DNA from: JBOHBN01 sp050698355
Lineage (GTDB): Bacteria > Actinomycetota > Actinomycetes > Streptosporangiales > WHST01
Assembly: GCA_050698355.1 (NCBI GenBank)
Contig: JBOHBN010000274.1
Span: forward strand, 1 to 43,752
Direction of reading: 5' to 3'
Length of the DNA: 43,752 bases
A program made the position numbers and the translations under genes. Under the pieces are notes generated by a model. It was not told the origin of the DNA. It ran no database searches and was given only the letters and a program-made list of their open reading frames with translations. Below are positions 7,543-15,216 of the stretch, in pieces. Within the stretch, counting starts at the first letter, position 1. Every line of letters begins with the position of its first letter.

Positions 7543-8905
7543 AGGCACGGGCGCGCGCCGCGTCGACCCGGCGCGCCGAGCGGCGTACGACACGCTGCGC
7601 GCCGTGCACGCCAGGGACGCGTACGCCAACCTGGTGCTGCCGCGGCTGCTCAGCGAGCGCCAGCTGGTGTCACGTGACGCCGCGTTCGCGACGGAGCTCG
7701 CCTACGGGACGCTGCGCCAGCAGGGCCTGTACGACGCCGTGCTCGCCGAGTGCGCGCGCCGCCCGGTCGCTCGGCTCGACCCGCCACTGCTCGACGTGTT
7801 GCGGCTCGGCGTGCACCAGATACTGCGCACGCGGGTGCCTGCGCACGCCGCGGTCAGCGCGACCGTGGAGCTGGCCCGCGCCGCGCTCGGCCCGCGGCCG
7901 GTCAAGCTCGCCAACGCCGTGCTGCGCAAGGCATGCATGCACGACGAGGAGGGCTGGGTACGGGCTCTCGCGCCGTCCCGGGAGAGCGACCCGGCCGGGT
8001 ACCTGTCCCTCGCCCACGCGCATCCGCGCTGGGTCGTCGAGGCCTTCCACGCCGCTCTGGGCTCCGACTGGGACGAGACGGAGGCGGCGCTCACCGCAGA
8101 CAACGAACCGGCGGACGTGGTGCTCTGCGCCCGCCGCTGCGACCGCGACGAGCTGGGCGGGCGGCTTGGGCGGTGGTCGCCGTACGCCGTCGTCGCGGAC
8201 GGCGACCCCGGGTCCCTGGAGGCGGTGCGTGCCGGCCTGGCCGGCGTCCAGGACGAGGGCAGCCAGCTGGTAGCCATGGCGCTGGCCGCGGCGGAAGTGC
8301 CGCGGCGCGCGAGCAGGGAAGTGTGGCTCGACGCGTGCGCCGGCCCCGGCGGCAAGGCCGCGCTGCTCTCTGTGCTCGGTGCGGAACGTGGCGCCCGGGT
8401 GCTCGCCGCGGAGCGGCGCCCGGCGCGTGCCGCTCTCGTACACGGGGCGCTCGCCGGTACGGGGGGCGCTGCCGCCGTCGTCGCGGACAGCCGAGACGGC
8501 CCGTGGTGCCCCGCGACGTTCGACCGTGTGCTCGTCGACGCCCCGTGTACGGGGCTCGGTGCGTTGCGGCGCAGGCCGGAGGCCCGCTGGCGGCGCCGGG
8601 CCGACGACGTGCGGGCGCTCGCCGCGATCCAGAAAGACCTGCTGCGTGGCGCGCTCGCGTCGGTACGACCCGGGGGCGTGGTGGCGTACGCGACCTGCTC
8701 GCCGCACCCGGCTGAGACCACCGGCATCGTGGGCGAAGTGGTGACCGAGACCCCGGACGCCGAGGTGGAGGACGCGCGGGAGCTGCTGCCCGGCGTGCCT
8801 GACCTCGGTCCCGGACCATCGGTGCAGCTGTGGCCGCACCGGCACGGCACCGATGCGATGTTCCTCACCGTGGTGCGTCGTACACCCGCAGCGGGTTCGC
8901 GGTAA
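7535..8905 (+). CDS. rsmB: 16S rRNA (cytosine-967-C5)-methyltransferase
   Basis: This protein methylates 16S rRNA from S-adenosylmethionine. Residues ~10-140 form a NusB-like RNA-binding domain (ARRAAYDTLRAV, RQLVSRDAAFATELAYGTLR). The C-terminal half is a Rossmann methyltransferase with DACAGPGGKAALL (SAM loop), VDAPCTGLG and YATCSPHPAET, the last two carrying the paired cysteines of the RsmB/RsmF mechanism. I chose GTG at 7535, giving 456 residues and an 8-nt overlap with fmt. An in-frame ATG at 7520 would add MGVGS. The metK-priA-fmt-rsmB-rpe order matches other actinobacteria. Confidence 0.95.
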   Translation: MTEGTGARRVDPARRAAYDTLRAVHARDAYANLVLPRLLSERQLVSRDAAFATELAYGTLRQQGLYDAVLAECARRPVARLDPPLLDVLRLGVHQILRTRVPAHAAVSATVELARAALGPRPVKLANAVLRKACMHDEEGWVRALAPSRESDPAGYLSLAHAHPRWVVEAFHAALGSDWDETEAALTADNEPADVVLCARRCDRDELGGRLGRWSPYAVVADGDPGSLEAVRAGLAGVQDEGSQLVAMALAAAEVPRRASREVWLDACAGPGGKAALLSVLGAERGARVLAAERRPARAALVHGALAGTGGAAAVVADSRDGPWCPATFDRVLVDAPCTGLGALRRRPEARWRRRADDVRALAAIQKDLLRGALASVRPGGVVAYATCSPHPAETTGIVGEVVTETPDAEVEDARELLPGVPDLGPGPSVQLWPHRHGTDAMFLTVVRRTPAAGSR

Positions 8906-8985
8906 CGAAGACCGGTTCTGCACGATCATGGACATGGGGGATGATTCGCCGCGAGACGATCGCTCGCGGTCAGGAAGAGGTGTGC

Positions 8986-9663
8986 ATGCAGCTGGCGCCG
9001 AGCATTCTCTCGGCCGACTTCACCCGGCTCGCCGACGAGGCGTCCGCGGTCGCGGCGGAGGCTGACTGGCTCCACGTCGACGTCATGGACGCGCATTTCG
9101 TACCGAACCTCACGATCGGCCTGCCCGTCGTCGAGAACCTCTCCCGGGTCGCCACCCTGCCGCTCGACTGCCACCTGATGATCGACGACCCGGACCGGTG
9201 GGCGCCGGACTACGTCGCCGCCGGCGCCAGCAACGTCACCTTCCACGCGGAGGCGAGCGGCGCACCCGTGCGCACGGCGCGTGCGATCCGCGCTGAGGGC
9301 GCGCGCGCCGGCCTGGGACTGAAGCCGGCGACGCCGATCGAGCCGTACGCGGACCTGCTCGGTGAGCTGGACATGCTGCTGCTGATGACCGTCGAGCCCG
9401 GGTTCGGCGGCCAGGAGTTCCTCGACTTCGTGCTCCCGAAGCTGCGGCGTGCGCGCTCGCTGGTGCGGGGCAGCGGGCTGGACATCTGGATCCAGGTCGA
9501 CGGGGGTGTCGACCCGACGACCATCGAACGCTGCGCCGAGGCCGGTGCCGACGTGTTCGTCGCCGGATCCGCGGTGTACGGCGCGGACGATCCCGCGGCG
9601 GCGGTACGGGGACTGCGGGAGCGCGCCGAGGGAGCGGGGTCCGCCGCCGGTGATCCAGGGTGA
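8986..9663 (+). CDS. rpe: ribulose-phosphate 3-epimerase
   Basis: Rpe interconverts ribulose-5-phosphate and xylulose-5-phosphate in the pentose phosphate pathway. The 225-residue product starts at ATG 8986, 5 nt after GGAAGAGG. It shows the family motifs APSILSADF, LHVDVMDAHFVPNLTIG (metal ligands His and Asp), DCHLMI, TVEPGFGGQEF and VDGGVDP. The last residues run into a Ser/Ala/Gly-rich tail. Its TGA overlaps the GTG of the following GGDEF gene (GTGA). The enzyme supplies a pentose phosphate precursor for the riboflavin operon downstream, though linkage is only by neighbourhood. Confidence 0.97.
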   Translation: MQLAPSILSADFTRLADEASAVAAEADWLHVDVMDAHFVPNLTIGLPVVENLSRVATLPLDCHLMIDDPDRWAPDYVAAGASNVTFHAEASGAPVRTARAIRAEGARAGLGLKPATPIEPYADLLGELDMLLLMTVEPGFGGQEFLDFVLPKLRRARSLVRGSGLDIWIQVDGGVDPTTIERCAEAGADVFVAGSAVYGADDPAAAVRGLRERAEGAGSAAGDPG

Positions 9664-10598
9664 GCGGTTCGCCCGTGAGCACGGTGCTCGCGTTCGTCAC
9701 CGACCCCTCGACCGCCTCAGCGGTGCGCGCCGACCTGTCCGACGGTGGCGTGCGGTTGCTCGTCACGACCGATCCCACCACGCTGCTGGCGACGGCCGTC
9801 CGTGAACGGGTCGCTGCGCTCGTCGTCGACGCGAACGCTCTGGGTGGCGACGGTCTGCCGGACCTCGGGTCGGTGCGCAGCGACTTCCGTACCGCGGCGC
9901 TGCCGCTCGTCATGCTCACCGCGCGGTCGATGCCGGTCGACGACCTCGAGATGCTCGGGTCCCCGGCCGACGACTACCTGCCCGCGCCGTTCGCGGCCGG
10001 CGACCTGCGCAAGCGGCTCGCCTGGGTGATGCGCCGGGCCGCCGACCTGAGCCCGATGTCCGCGCTCACCGGCCTGCCCGGCCAGGTCGCGGCGCGCCGA
10101 GCGCTCACCCGCCGGATGGAACGCGACGAGTCGTTCGCGTACTGCCGGCTCGACATCGACGAGTTCCGCGCCTTCAACGAGCTGTACGGGCACGCCCGCG
10201 GAGACCAGCTCATCCTGGCGCTCGCCAGCGCCCTTCGCCGCGTCGCCGCGGAGCTCGCCCCGCAGCCGTTCGTCGGTCACGTCGGCGGCGACGATTTCGT
10301 ACTGCTGTGCACGCCGGACCAGTCGCGGCCCTCCTGCCGCGACGTGGCCGACGTGTTCGCGGCCGACGCGCTCGAGCTGTACGACGCGGCCGACGCGGAG
10401 CGCGGCGCCCTCCGCCTCACCGACCGGCGCGGCACGGTTCGCGACGTTCCGCTGCTCACCGTGTCGACCGGGGTGGCGACCAACGAGCAGCGCCAGTTCT
10501 GCGACCACCACCAGGTGGCCGCGGTCGCGTACGAGATGGTGCGGTTCGCCAAGCGCACCGAGGGCTCGTCGGTCGCCGTCGACCGGCGCCGGGCCTGA
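9660..10598 (+). CDS. receiver-like / GGDEF domain protein
   Basis: This 312-residue protein joins an N-terminal response-regulator-like fold to a GGDEF domain. In the first part VVDAN puts Asp57 at the phosphoacceptor position, but the lysine normally following in KP is missing (YLPAPF). The GGDEF half begins at ALTGLPGQVAARRAL (~136-149), has RLDIDEFRAFNELYGHARGD (~163-182) and signature GGDDF (209-213). The metal-binding and catalytic acidic residues of a diguanylate cyclase are therefore kept, while the usual RxxD inhibitory site just upstream is absent. It may make cyclic di-GMP. The start overlaps the rpe stop. No cognate kinase is adjacent. Confidence 0.82.
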   Translation: MSGSPVSTVLAFVTDPSTASAVRADLSDGGVRLLVTTDPTTLLATAVRERVAALVVDANALGGDGLPDLGSVRSDFRTAALPLVMLTARSMPVDDLEMLGSPADDYLPAPFAAGDLRKRLAWVMRRAADLSPMSALTGLPGQVAARRALTRRMERDESFAYCRLDIDEFRAFNELYGHARGDQLILALASALRRVAAELAPQPFVGHVGGDDFVLLCTPDQSRPSCRDVADVFAADALELYDAADAERGALRLTDRRGTVRDVPLLTVSTGVATNEQRQFCDHHQVAAVAYEMVRFAKRTEGSSVAVDRRRA

Positions 10599-10646
10599 CC
10601 TGTACAGGTGTGTGTGCTCCGCGCGGCGCGGTAGGACGATGGCTCG

Positions 10647-11561
10647 GTGGAAGCCGCACGCGACCTGTTCGTCGAGTTCGTGGAACGCCTTGCACGCGAC
10701 CTGGACAACGCCCCGGTGACGGGCACCGGGCTCGCGGCGCAGGCGTACCTCTCCCGCTACCACTTCGAGCGGGTTTTCAAGGCGCTCGCGGGCGAGTCGC
10801 CGTCCAGGTTCCGCTGGCGTGTCCTGCTGGAGCGGGCGGCGTACCGCATGATCGTCACCGATGCGAGCCTGCTCGACATCGCCGTCGATGCGGGGTTCTC
10901 GTCGCACGAGGCGTTCACGCGTGCCTTCCGGCGGGCGTACGGCCGCTCGCCGTCGGCGTGGCGGTGGCATCCCGGCAGGTTCCAGATCGAGGCTCCGAGC
11001 GGCGTGCACTTCCACCCGCCCGGCGGCCTCCGGCTTCCGGCCCGGCAGAGGATGGGCAGCATGGATCTGGTCGTCGAGATGGTCGAGCACCACGTGTGGC
11101 TGGTGGACCAGTTCGTGCTGCGCGCAGACGGCCTGTCGGACGGGCAGCTCGATGACCCGTTTGCCGGGCCGGTCGTCGACATCGACGGCGAGACGTTGCG
11201 GTGGGCGCTCTCCCGTCTCATCGGGCAGATGGAGATGTGGAACGCGGCGATGAACGACCGCGAGTACGACTTCGCGGTCGAGGTGGGGGAGTCGGTCGCG
11301 TCGATGCGGCGCCGCCTCGATCGGGTCGGTCCCGAGTTCGTCAGGCAGGTGCGCGAGGTCGCCAGGGAGGAACGCTTCGACGAGACGTTCGTGGACGCCT
11401 TCTCGGCGACGCCGGTGGTCATGACGTACGGTGCGATGGTCGCGCACGTGCTGACCTTCGCCGCCCATCACCGCCTGCTCGTGGTGTCGAAACTGCGCGA
11501 GTTCGGCGTCGACGACCTCGGCTTCGGCGACCCGAAGGCATGGCTCAACCCAGGCGGTTGA
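10647..11561 (+). CDS. AraC-type helix-turn-helix / DinB-like fusion protein
   Basis: This 304-residue cytosolic protein has two parts. Residues ~1-105 are a complete AraC/XylS DNA-binding domain with both helix-turn-helix units (LAAQAYLSRYHFERVFKALAGESP and DIAVDAGFSSHEAFTRAFRRAYGRSPSAWR, described by position to about residue 110). Residues ~135-300 resemble the four-helix DinB/YfiT fold (MVEHHVWLVDQFV, LSRLIGQMEMWNAAMND). The arrangement suggests a regulator whose sensor is DinB-like. The GTG start at 10647 has only a weak ribosome binding site. Its target genes are unknown; the HIT/oxidoreductase pair lies just downstream on the same strand, 48 nt away. Confidence 0.8.
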   Translation: MEAARDLFVEFVERLARDLDNAPVTGTGLAAQAYLSRYHFERVFKALAGESPSRFRWRVLLERAAYRMIVTDASLLDIAVDAGFSSHEAFTRAFRRAYGRSPSAWRWHPGRFQIEAPSGVHFHPPGGLRLPARQRMGSMDLVVEMVEHHVWLVDQFVLRADGLSDGQLDDPFAGPVVDIDGETLRWALSRLIGQMEMWNAAMNDREYDFAVEVGESVASMRRRLDRVGPEFVRQVREVAREERFDETFVDAFSATPVVMTYGAMVAHVLTFAAHHRLLVVSKLREFGVDDLGFGDPKAWLNPGG

Positions 11562-11609
11562 GCAAACTCGATCAAGCGCACCGACCCCAGCCGGGCCCAG
11601 TGTCGTGCC

Positions 11610-12089
11610 ATGAGCGAAGACAGTCACATGCCGACCGGGGAGTGCTGGTTCTGCCGGGACGAGCGCGGGGCGGATTCGCCCCCGGGCGGATGGATCCACC
11701 AGGACGCCCATTGGAACGCGTGGCACTGCCTGGCCGGGTGGGGGCCGGCAGGCACGGTGATCGTCGAATCCCGGCGGCACTTCCTCGACTTCGCGACCAT
11801 GGACACCGGCGAGGCACGCACCTTCGCGCCGCTACTGGGACGGCTGGTCACAGCGATCAAGCAGGCGGTAGCCGCGCACCGGGTCTACACGTGGTCGACG
11901 ATGGACGCGTACCCGCACTTTCACCTCTGGCTGGTCCCGTGGTGGCAGGAGGGCCAGGCTCGCGGACCGCGGTACCTCCTGGGCAGCATGGACGCCGGGC
12001 AGTGCACGGCAGGCGATGCGCTCGACACGGCCGCCAGGCTGCGCGGACACCTCGCCGGGCCCGGGGCGGCCGTCCGGGAGCGTCGATGA
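11610..12089 (+). CDS. HIT-like (histidine triad superfamily) protein
   Basis: The 159-residue product resembles small HIT-superfamily nucleotide hydrolases and transferases. It has CWFC near the N-terminus, VIVESRRHFLDFATMD (~50-65), and the terminal motif YPHFHLWLVPWW (~100-111). The usual HxHxH is HFHLW here: the middle histidine, which is the nucleophile in HIT enzymes, is kept, but the third histidine is Trp. A nucleotidyl hydrolase or transferase activity is possible but unproven. Its stop overlaps the ATG of the following oxidoreductase (ATGA), so the two are probably co-translated. Confidence 0.7.
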   Translation: MSEDSHMPTGECWFCRDERGADSPPGGWIHQDAHWNAWHCLAGWGPAGTVIVESRRHFLDFATMDTGEARTFAPLLGRLVTAIKQAVAAHRVYTWSTMDAYPHFHLWLVPWWQEGQARGPRYLLGSMDAGQCTAGDALDTAARLRGHLAGPGAAVRERR

Positions 12090-12916
12090 GATGCGGCCTG
12101 GCCCTGCCGACCGGTGGCAAGTGCGCCGATCCGGGGTTTCTCGTCGCGCTGGCGTGCCTGGCCGAGAGCAGCGGTTGGGACGGGGTCTTCCTCGAGGACT
12201 ACATCTGCTTTCAGGGCGACCCCACCGCACCCACGTGTGACCCGTGGGTGGCCCTCGCCGCGATCGCGGCGCGCACGACCGCCGTTAGGCTCGGCACGAT
12301 CGTCACGCCGCTCGCGCGGCGGCGCCCGTGGAAGGTCGCGCGGGAGGCCGTCGGCATCGACCTGCTCTCCGGCGGCCGGATGGTCCTCGGCGTCGGCCTC
12401 GGCGACACGGGCGAGCACGTAATCGACGACGCCAGCTTCTCCGCGTTCGGCGAGGTGCGTGACCCCCGGGTTCGGGCGCGGATGCTGGACGAGGCGCTGG
12501 ACCTGGTCGCCGGCCTCCTGACCGCCGAGCCCTTCTCGTTCGCGGGCGAGCACTACGCCGTAGGCGACGTCGTGTTCCGGCCCGCTCCGGTGCAGCGGCC
12601 GAGGATTCCGATCTGGGTGGGTGGCGGCTACCCGTACCGCGGACCCGTCAGTCGGGCCGCCCGCTGGGACGGCTGCTGCCTCTACCGCGCCGAGACGCAC
12701 GACCTGCAGGCGGAGGACATCGCCGCGTTGCGGGCAGCGGCTGGTGACCGCCGCTACGACATCTGCGTCGGTGGGCGCGAGCGCCGCGACGGCGACCTCC
12801 AATGGCTCGCGTCGCTCGCAGCCGCCGGGGCGACCTGGTGGACCGAGTACGTGGAGGCTGCCGACCGTCGCACCATGTGTGAGGTCGTACGCCGCGGCCC
12901 GCTGCGGATCAACTGA
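12086..12916 (+). CDS. luciferase-like (LLM) flavin/F420-dependent oxidoreductase
   Basis: This 276-residue protein has the TIM-barrel luciferase-like monooxygenase pattern: CGLALPTGG at the N-terminus, LAESSGWDGVFLEDY, AARTTAVRLGTIVTPLARRRPWKVAREA, and GGRMVLGVGLGD near the middle. PRIPIWVGGGYP lies in the second half. In actinobacteria such proteins use F420 or FMN to oxidise or reduce varied small molecules; the substrate is not inferable. The ATG at 12086 overlaps the HIT-like gene's stop. A damaged family B repeat starts 14 nt after its own stop. Cofactor choice is inferred from lineage only. Confidence 0.85.
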   Translation: MRCGLALPTGGKCADPGFLVALACLAESSGWDGVFLEDYICFQGDPTAPTCDPWVALAAIAARTTAVRLGTIVTPLARRRPWKVAREAVGIDLLSGGRMVLGVGLGDTGEHVIDDASFSAFGEVRDPRVRARMLDEALDLVAGLLTAEPFSFAGEHYAVGDVVFRPAPVQRPRIPIWVGGGYPYRGPVSRAARWDGCCLYRAETHDLQAEDIAALRAAAGDRRYDICVGGRERRDGDLQWLASLAAAGATWWTEYVEAADRRTMCEVVRRGPLRIN

Positions 12917-12930
12917 CGCCCTGGCGCGAC

Positions 12931-12994
12931 CCAAATGACCACGTTATGTGGGCTTCGTCCGGCTTATCGATGCCTGCAGCCCCCGATATGTCGG
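12931..12994. repeat. intergenic palindrome, family B copy 2 (degenerate)
   Basis: The left arm CCAAATGACCACGTTATGTG (12931-12950) is identical to the left arm of the copy at 37484-37503. It is followed at 12959-12994 by an imperfect inner hairpin centred on CTGCAG. The right outer arm cannot be found, so the copy looks decayed. It lies between the LLM oxidoreductase and the SpoU methyltransferase; the remaining ~130 nt to 13123 show no gene. Confidence 0.8.
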
Positions 12995-13123
12995 CACTCG
13001 CCTCGAGAAGATCACGGGCCCGAACGGCAGCGCGGCTTCCACTTTGTCGGGGCTGCCGCGTTGGTGGCTCGACCGGCCTGAGGCGTCGCGGCGGGGGCGC
13101 GGGCGGTTAGGTTTGCCCTACTC

Positions 13124-13621
13124 ATGCTACGCAGCATCGTGGTGATCGCGCACAACCTGCGGTCGGTGCACAACGTCGGCTCGCTGCTGCGCACCGGCGA
13201 GGTGTTCGCCGCGGACAAGGTGTACGTCACCGGGTTCACGCCGTACCCGACCCATTCCGGGGATCAGCGCGAGGCGAAGCTGCAGGCCCTGCAGACGCGC
13301 CGGATGGCCAAGGCCGCAGCGGGGGCAGAGCGGACGATGCCGTTCGAGCGCCACGACGACGTGTACGCGCTGCTCGACTCGCTGTGCGAGGCGGGGTACG
13401 CGGTGGCCGGTCTGGAGATCGACCCGGCTGCGGTCACGATCGGCGACTACGTACCGCCGGAAAGGGTCGCGCTGCTGCTCGGCGACGAGGTCGCCGGGAT
13501 CGACTCGGCCCTGCGCAAGAGGTGCGAGGTGCTGCTGCAGATCCCGATGTTCGGCCGGAAGGATTCCCTCAACGTCAGCGTCGCTGCGGGTATCGCGCTC
13601 TACACGCTGCGGACGGCCTGA
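13124..13621 (+). CDS. SpoU/TrmH family RNA 2'-O-methyltransferase
   Basis: This 165-residue protein is a minimal SPOUT (alpha/beta knot) RNA ribose methyltransferase without an N-terminal RNA-binding domain. The three family motifs are clear: NLRSVHNVGSLLRTGEVF (~11-28), LLLGDEVAGID (~120-130) and IPMFGRKDSLNVSVAAGIALY (~142-162), forming the knotted SAM pocket. TrmH-like tRNA modification is possible, but the target RNA is unknown. No Shine-Dalgarno precedes the ATG; TAGGTT about 10 nt upstream could be a -10 box, which would make the mRNA leaderless. The FMN riboswitch follows. Confidence 0.9.
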   Translation: MLRSIVVIAHNLRSVHNVGSLLRTGEVFAADKVYVTGFTPYPTHSGDQREAKLQALQTRRMAKAAAGAERTMPFERHDDVYALLDSLCEAGYAVAGLEIDPAAVTIGDYVPPERVALLLGDEVAGIDSALRKRCEVLLQIPMFGRKDSLNVSVAAGIALYTLRTA

Positions 13622-13950
13622 GACTGGCACTTGCCGCGGGCACGGCTACACTGGCGGTGGCGACAACAAGACGTGCGCTCCGGGGTCGGTGAAAGTCCGA
13701 ACCGGCGGTGACAGTCCGCGACCCGGCCGGCAAGATCGGCCGGTTGACCCGGTGGAACTCCGGGACCGACGGTAAAAGTCCGGATGGGAGGAAGCGCGCC
13801 GCGTCGCACCGCCCGCGGGCATCGAGCCCGCGGTGGTGCCCGCAGCTACCCCGGTGCGAGCGAGCACTGGGAGGTCTGGTTGACGGGCAGTTGGCAACGA
13901 GCCCAGCCGTATGCGGCGCACCCTCGAGGTGTCACGCCGGGAGCGCGCTG
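13622..13950 (+). promoter_or_regulatory. FMN riboswitch (RFN element) and leader of the riboflavin operon
   Basis: The aptamer spans about 13672-13798. It contains the conserved RFN blocks GGGTCGGTGAAAGTCCGAACC, GGCGGTGACAGTCCGCGACCC, a variable hairpin, TGGAACTCCGGGACCGACGG, TAAAAGTCCGGATGGGAGGA and closing AGCGC pairing with GCGCT (blocks described, each about 20 nt). It binds flavin mononucleotide to reduce expression. Downstream, 13806-13840 forms a long GC-rich hairpin without a U-tract, and GGGAG at 13939-13943 is the ribE ribosome binding site; control is thus more likely translational or Rho-linked. TACACT at 13647-13652 is a candidate -10 box. No gene lies in this stretch. Confidence 0.95.
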
Positions 13951-14562
13951 ATGTTCACCGGAATCGTGGAGGAGCTCGGCGAGGTCGTGGCGCTCGAGAC
14001 CACGCCCGCCCGGCAGGGCACGCTCACCGTCCGCGGGCCGCTGGTCGCGTCCGACGCCCGCCCCGGCGGCTCGATCGCCGTGGACGGCACCTGCCTGACG
14101 GTCGTGGCCGCCGACGCCGATGCCGGCACGTTCAGCGTCGAGGTGATGGGCGAGACCCTGGCGCGCACCACCGTGGGCGGCTACCGGCCCGGACGCGAGG
14201 TGAACCTCGAGCGGGCCGTGCCCGCCGGCGGACGGCTGGCCGGGCACATCGTGCAGGGCCACGTCGACGGCACGACAACCCTGCTCGGCATGGAGCAGCA
14301 GGGCGACTGGGCGATGGCCAGGTATGCGCTGCCGGACGAGCTGGCGCGCTACGTCGCCGAGAAGGGCTCCGTCGCCCTCGACGGCGTGAGCCTCACCGTC
14401 GCGACCACCGATGCGGGCGAGTTCAGCATCGGCCTGATTCCCGAGACGCTGCGCCGCACGTCTCTCGGGCGAAAGCTTCCGGGCGACGCGCTCAACGTCG
14501 AGGTGGACGTCGTCGCCAAGTACGTCGAACGGCTCACGGCGAGCGTAGAGAGGGCACGTTAG
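13951..14562 (+). CDS. ribE: riboflavin synthase, alpha subunit type
   Basis: The enzyme dismutates two 6,7-dimethyl-8-ribityllumazine molecules to riboflavin and the pyrimidinedione. The 203-residue protein has the expected internal duplication of two lumazine-binding domains. The first starts MFTGIVEELGEV and includes VDGTCLTVV and the second includes GHIVQGHVDGT and LDGVSLTV. The ATG at 13951 is 7 nt after GGGAG. It is first in the riboswitch-controlled operon ribE-ribM-ribBA-ribH (called ribBMAH in Streptomyces literature). ribD, needed for the deaminase/reductase steps, is not in this operon. The stop is adjacent to the ATG of the next gene. Confidence 0.97.
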   Translation: MFTGIVEELGEVVALETTPARQGTLTVRGPLVASDARPGGSIAVDGTCLTVVAADADAGTFSVEVMGETLARTTVGGYRPGREVNLERAVPAGGRLAGHIVQGHVDGTTTLLGMEQQGDWAMARYALPDELARYVAEKGSVALDGVSLTVATTDAGEFSIGLIPETLRRTSLGRKLPGDALNVEVDVVAKYVERLTASVERAR

Positions 14563-15216
14563 ATGGATTGGCTGAACTGGCTGAACTCCGCCGCGTTCAC
14601 TGTGGGGCAGGAGAAGATCCTGTGGACCGACCTGGTCGGCAGCCTCGGCGCGATCGTGGTCGTGGGCCTCGCGTTGCGCCGCAGCCTGCTCACCTGGCCG
14701 GTGCAGATCCTGAGCTGCATCCTGCTGTTCTCCGCGAGCATGACCGCGCACCTGGGCGGCAACGCCGCGCGGCAGGTCGTGATCGCCGTGCTCGCGGTCT
14801 ACGGGTGGTGGCAGTGGACGCGCGGCAGGCGGGAATCCAGTGAGGTGCGGGTGCGCTGGGCGAGCTGGGTCGAGCGCGTCGCGATGCTCGCCGCCCTGGT
14901 CGTCGGCACGGCGGGCTTCTCGTGGCTGCTCGACGTGACGAACACCTCCTGGGCACCGCTGCCGGACGCGTACATCTTCATCGGCAGCCTCGTGGCGATG
15001 TTCGGCCAGGCCCGCGGCTGGGTCGAGTTCTGGTTCGTCTGGCTGCTCGTCGACCTGGTCGGGGTGCCGCTCGCGTACACCCACGGCTTGTTCGTCTACG
15101 GCACGACGTACGTGGTGTTCTTCGCGCTCTGCGTGTTCGGGATCTACACGTGGGCTCGGCGCTCACGCGGGGAGGCCGAGCCGCAAGCGGCGGATTCGGA
15201 GCTGGGGGTGCCCTGA
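14563..15216 (+). CDS. ribM: PnuC-family riboflavin transporter (RibM/PnuX)
   Basis: This 217-residue membrane protein has about seven hydrophobic segments and PnuC-family features: WLNSAAFTVG at the start, VYGWWQWTRGR (~81-91), and WVEFWFVWLLVDLVGVPLAY (~146-165). PnuC proteins carry nicotinamide riboside. However, the member found inside FMN-riboswitch operons of Streptomyces and Corynebacterium takes up riboflavin, and that is the reading favoured by this context. The ATG abuts the ribE stop, and its own stop overlaps the ribBA start (TGATG). The specificity call rests on context rather than on residues. Confidence 0.85.
   Translation: MDWLNWLNSAAFTVGQEKILWTDLVGSLGAIVVVGLALRRSLLTWPVQILSCILLFSASMTAHLGGNAARQVVIAVLAVYGWWQWTRGRRESSEVRVRWASWVERVAMLAALVVGTAGFSWLLDVTNTSWAPLPDAYIFIGSLVAMFGQARGWVEFWFVWLLVDLVGVPLAYTHGLFVYGTTYVVFFALCVFGIYTWARRSRGEAEPQAADSELGVP

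Noticed and set aside
9717..11780. 687-codon open frame on the minus strand
   Set aside because: It is antisense to the GGDEF and AraC-DinB genes. It has no recognisable domain and is Arg/His/Pro-rich, as expected for a GC-rich shadow frame.
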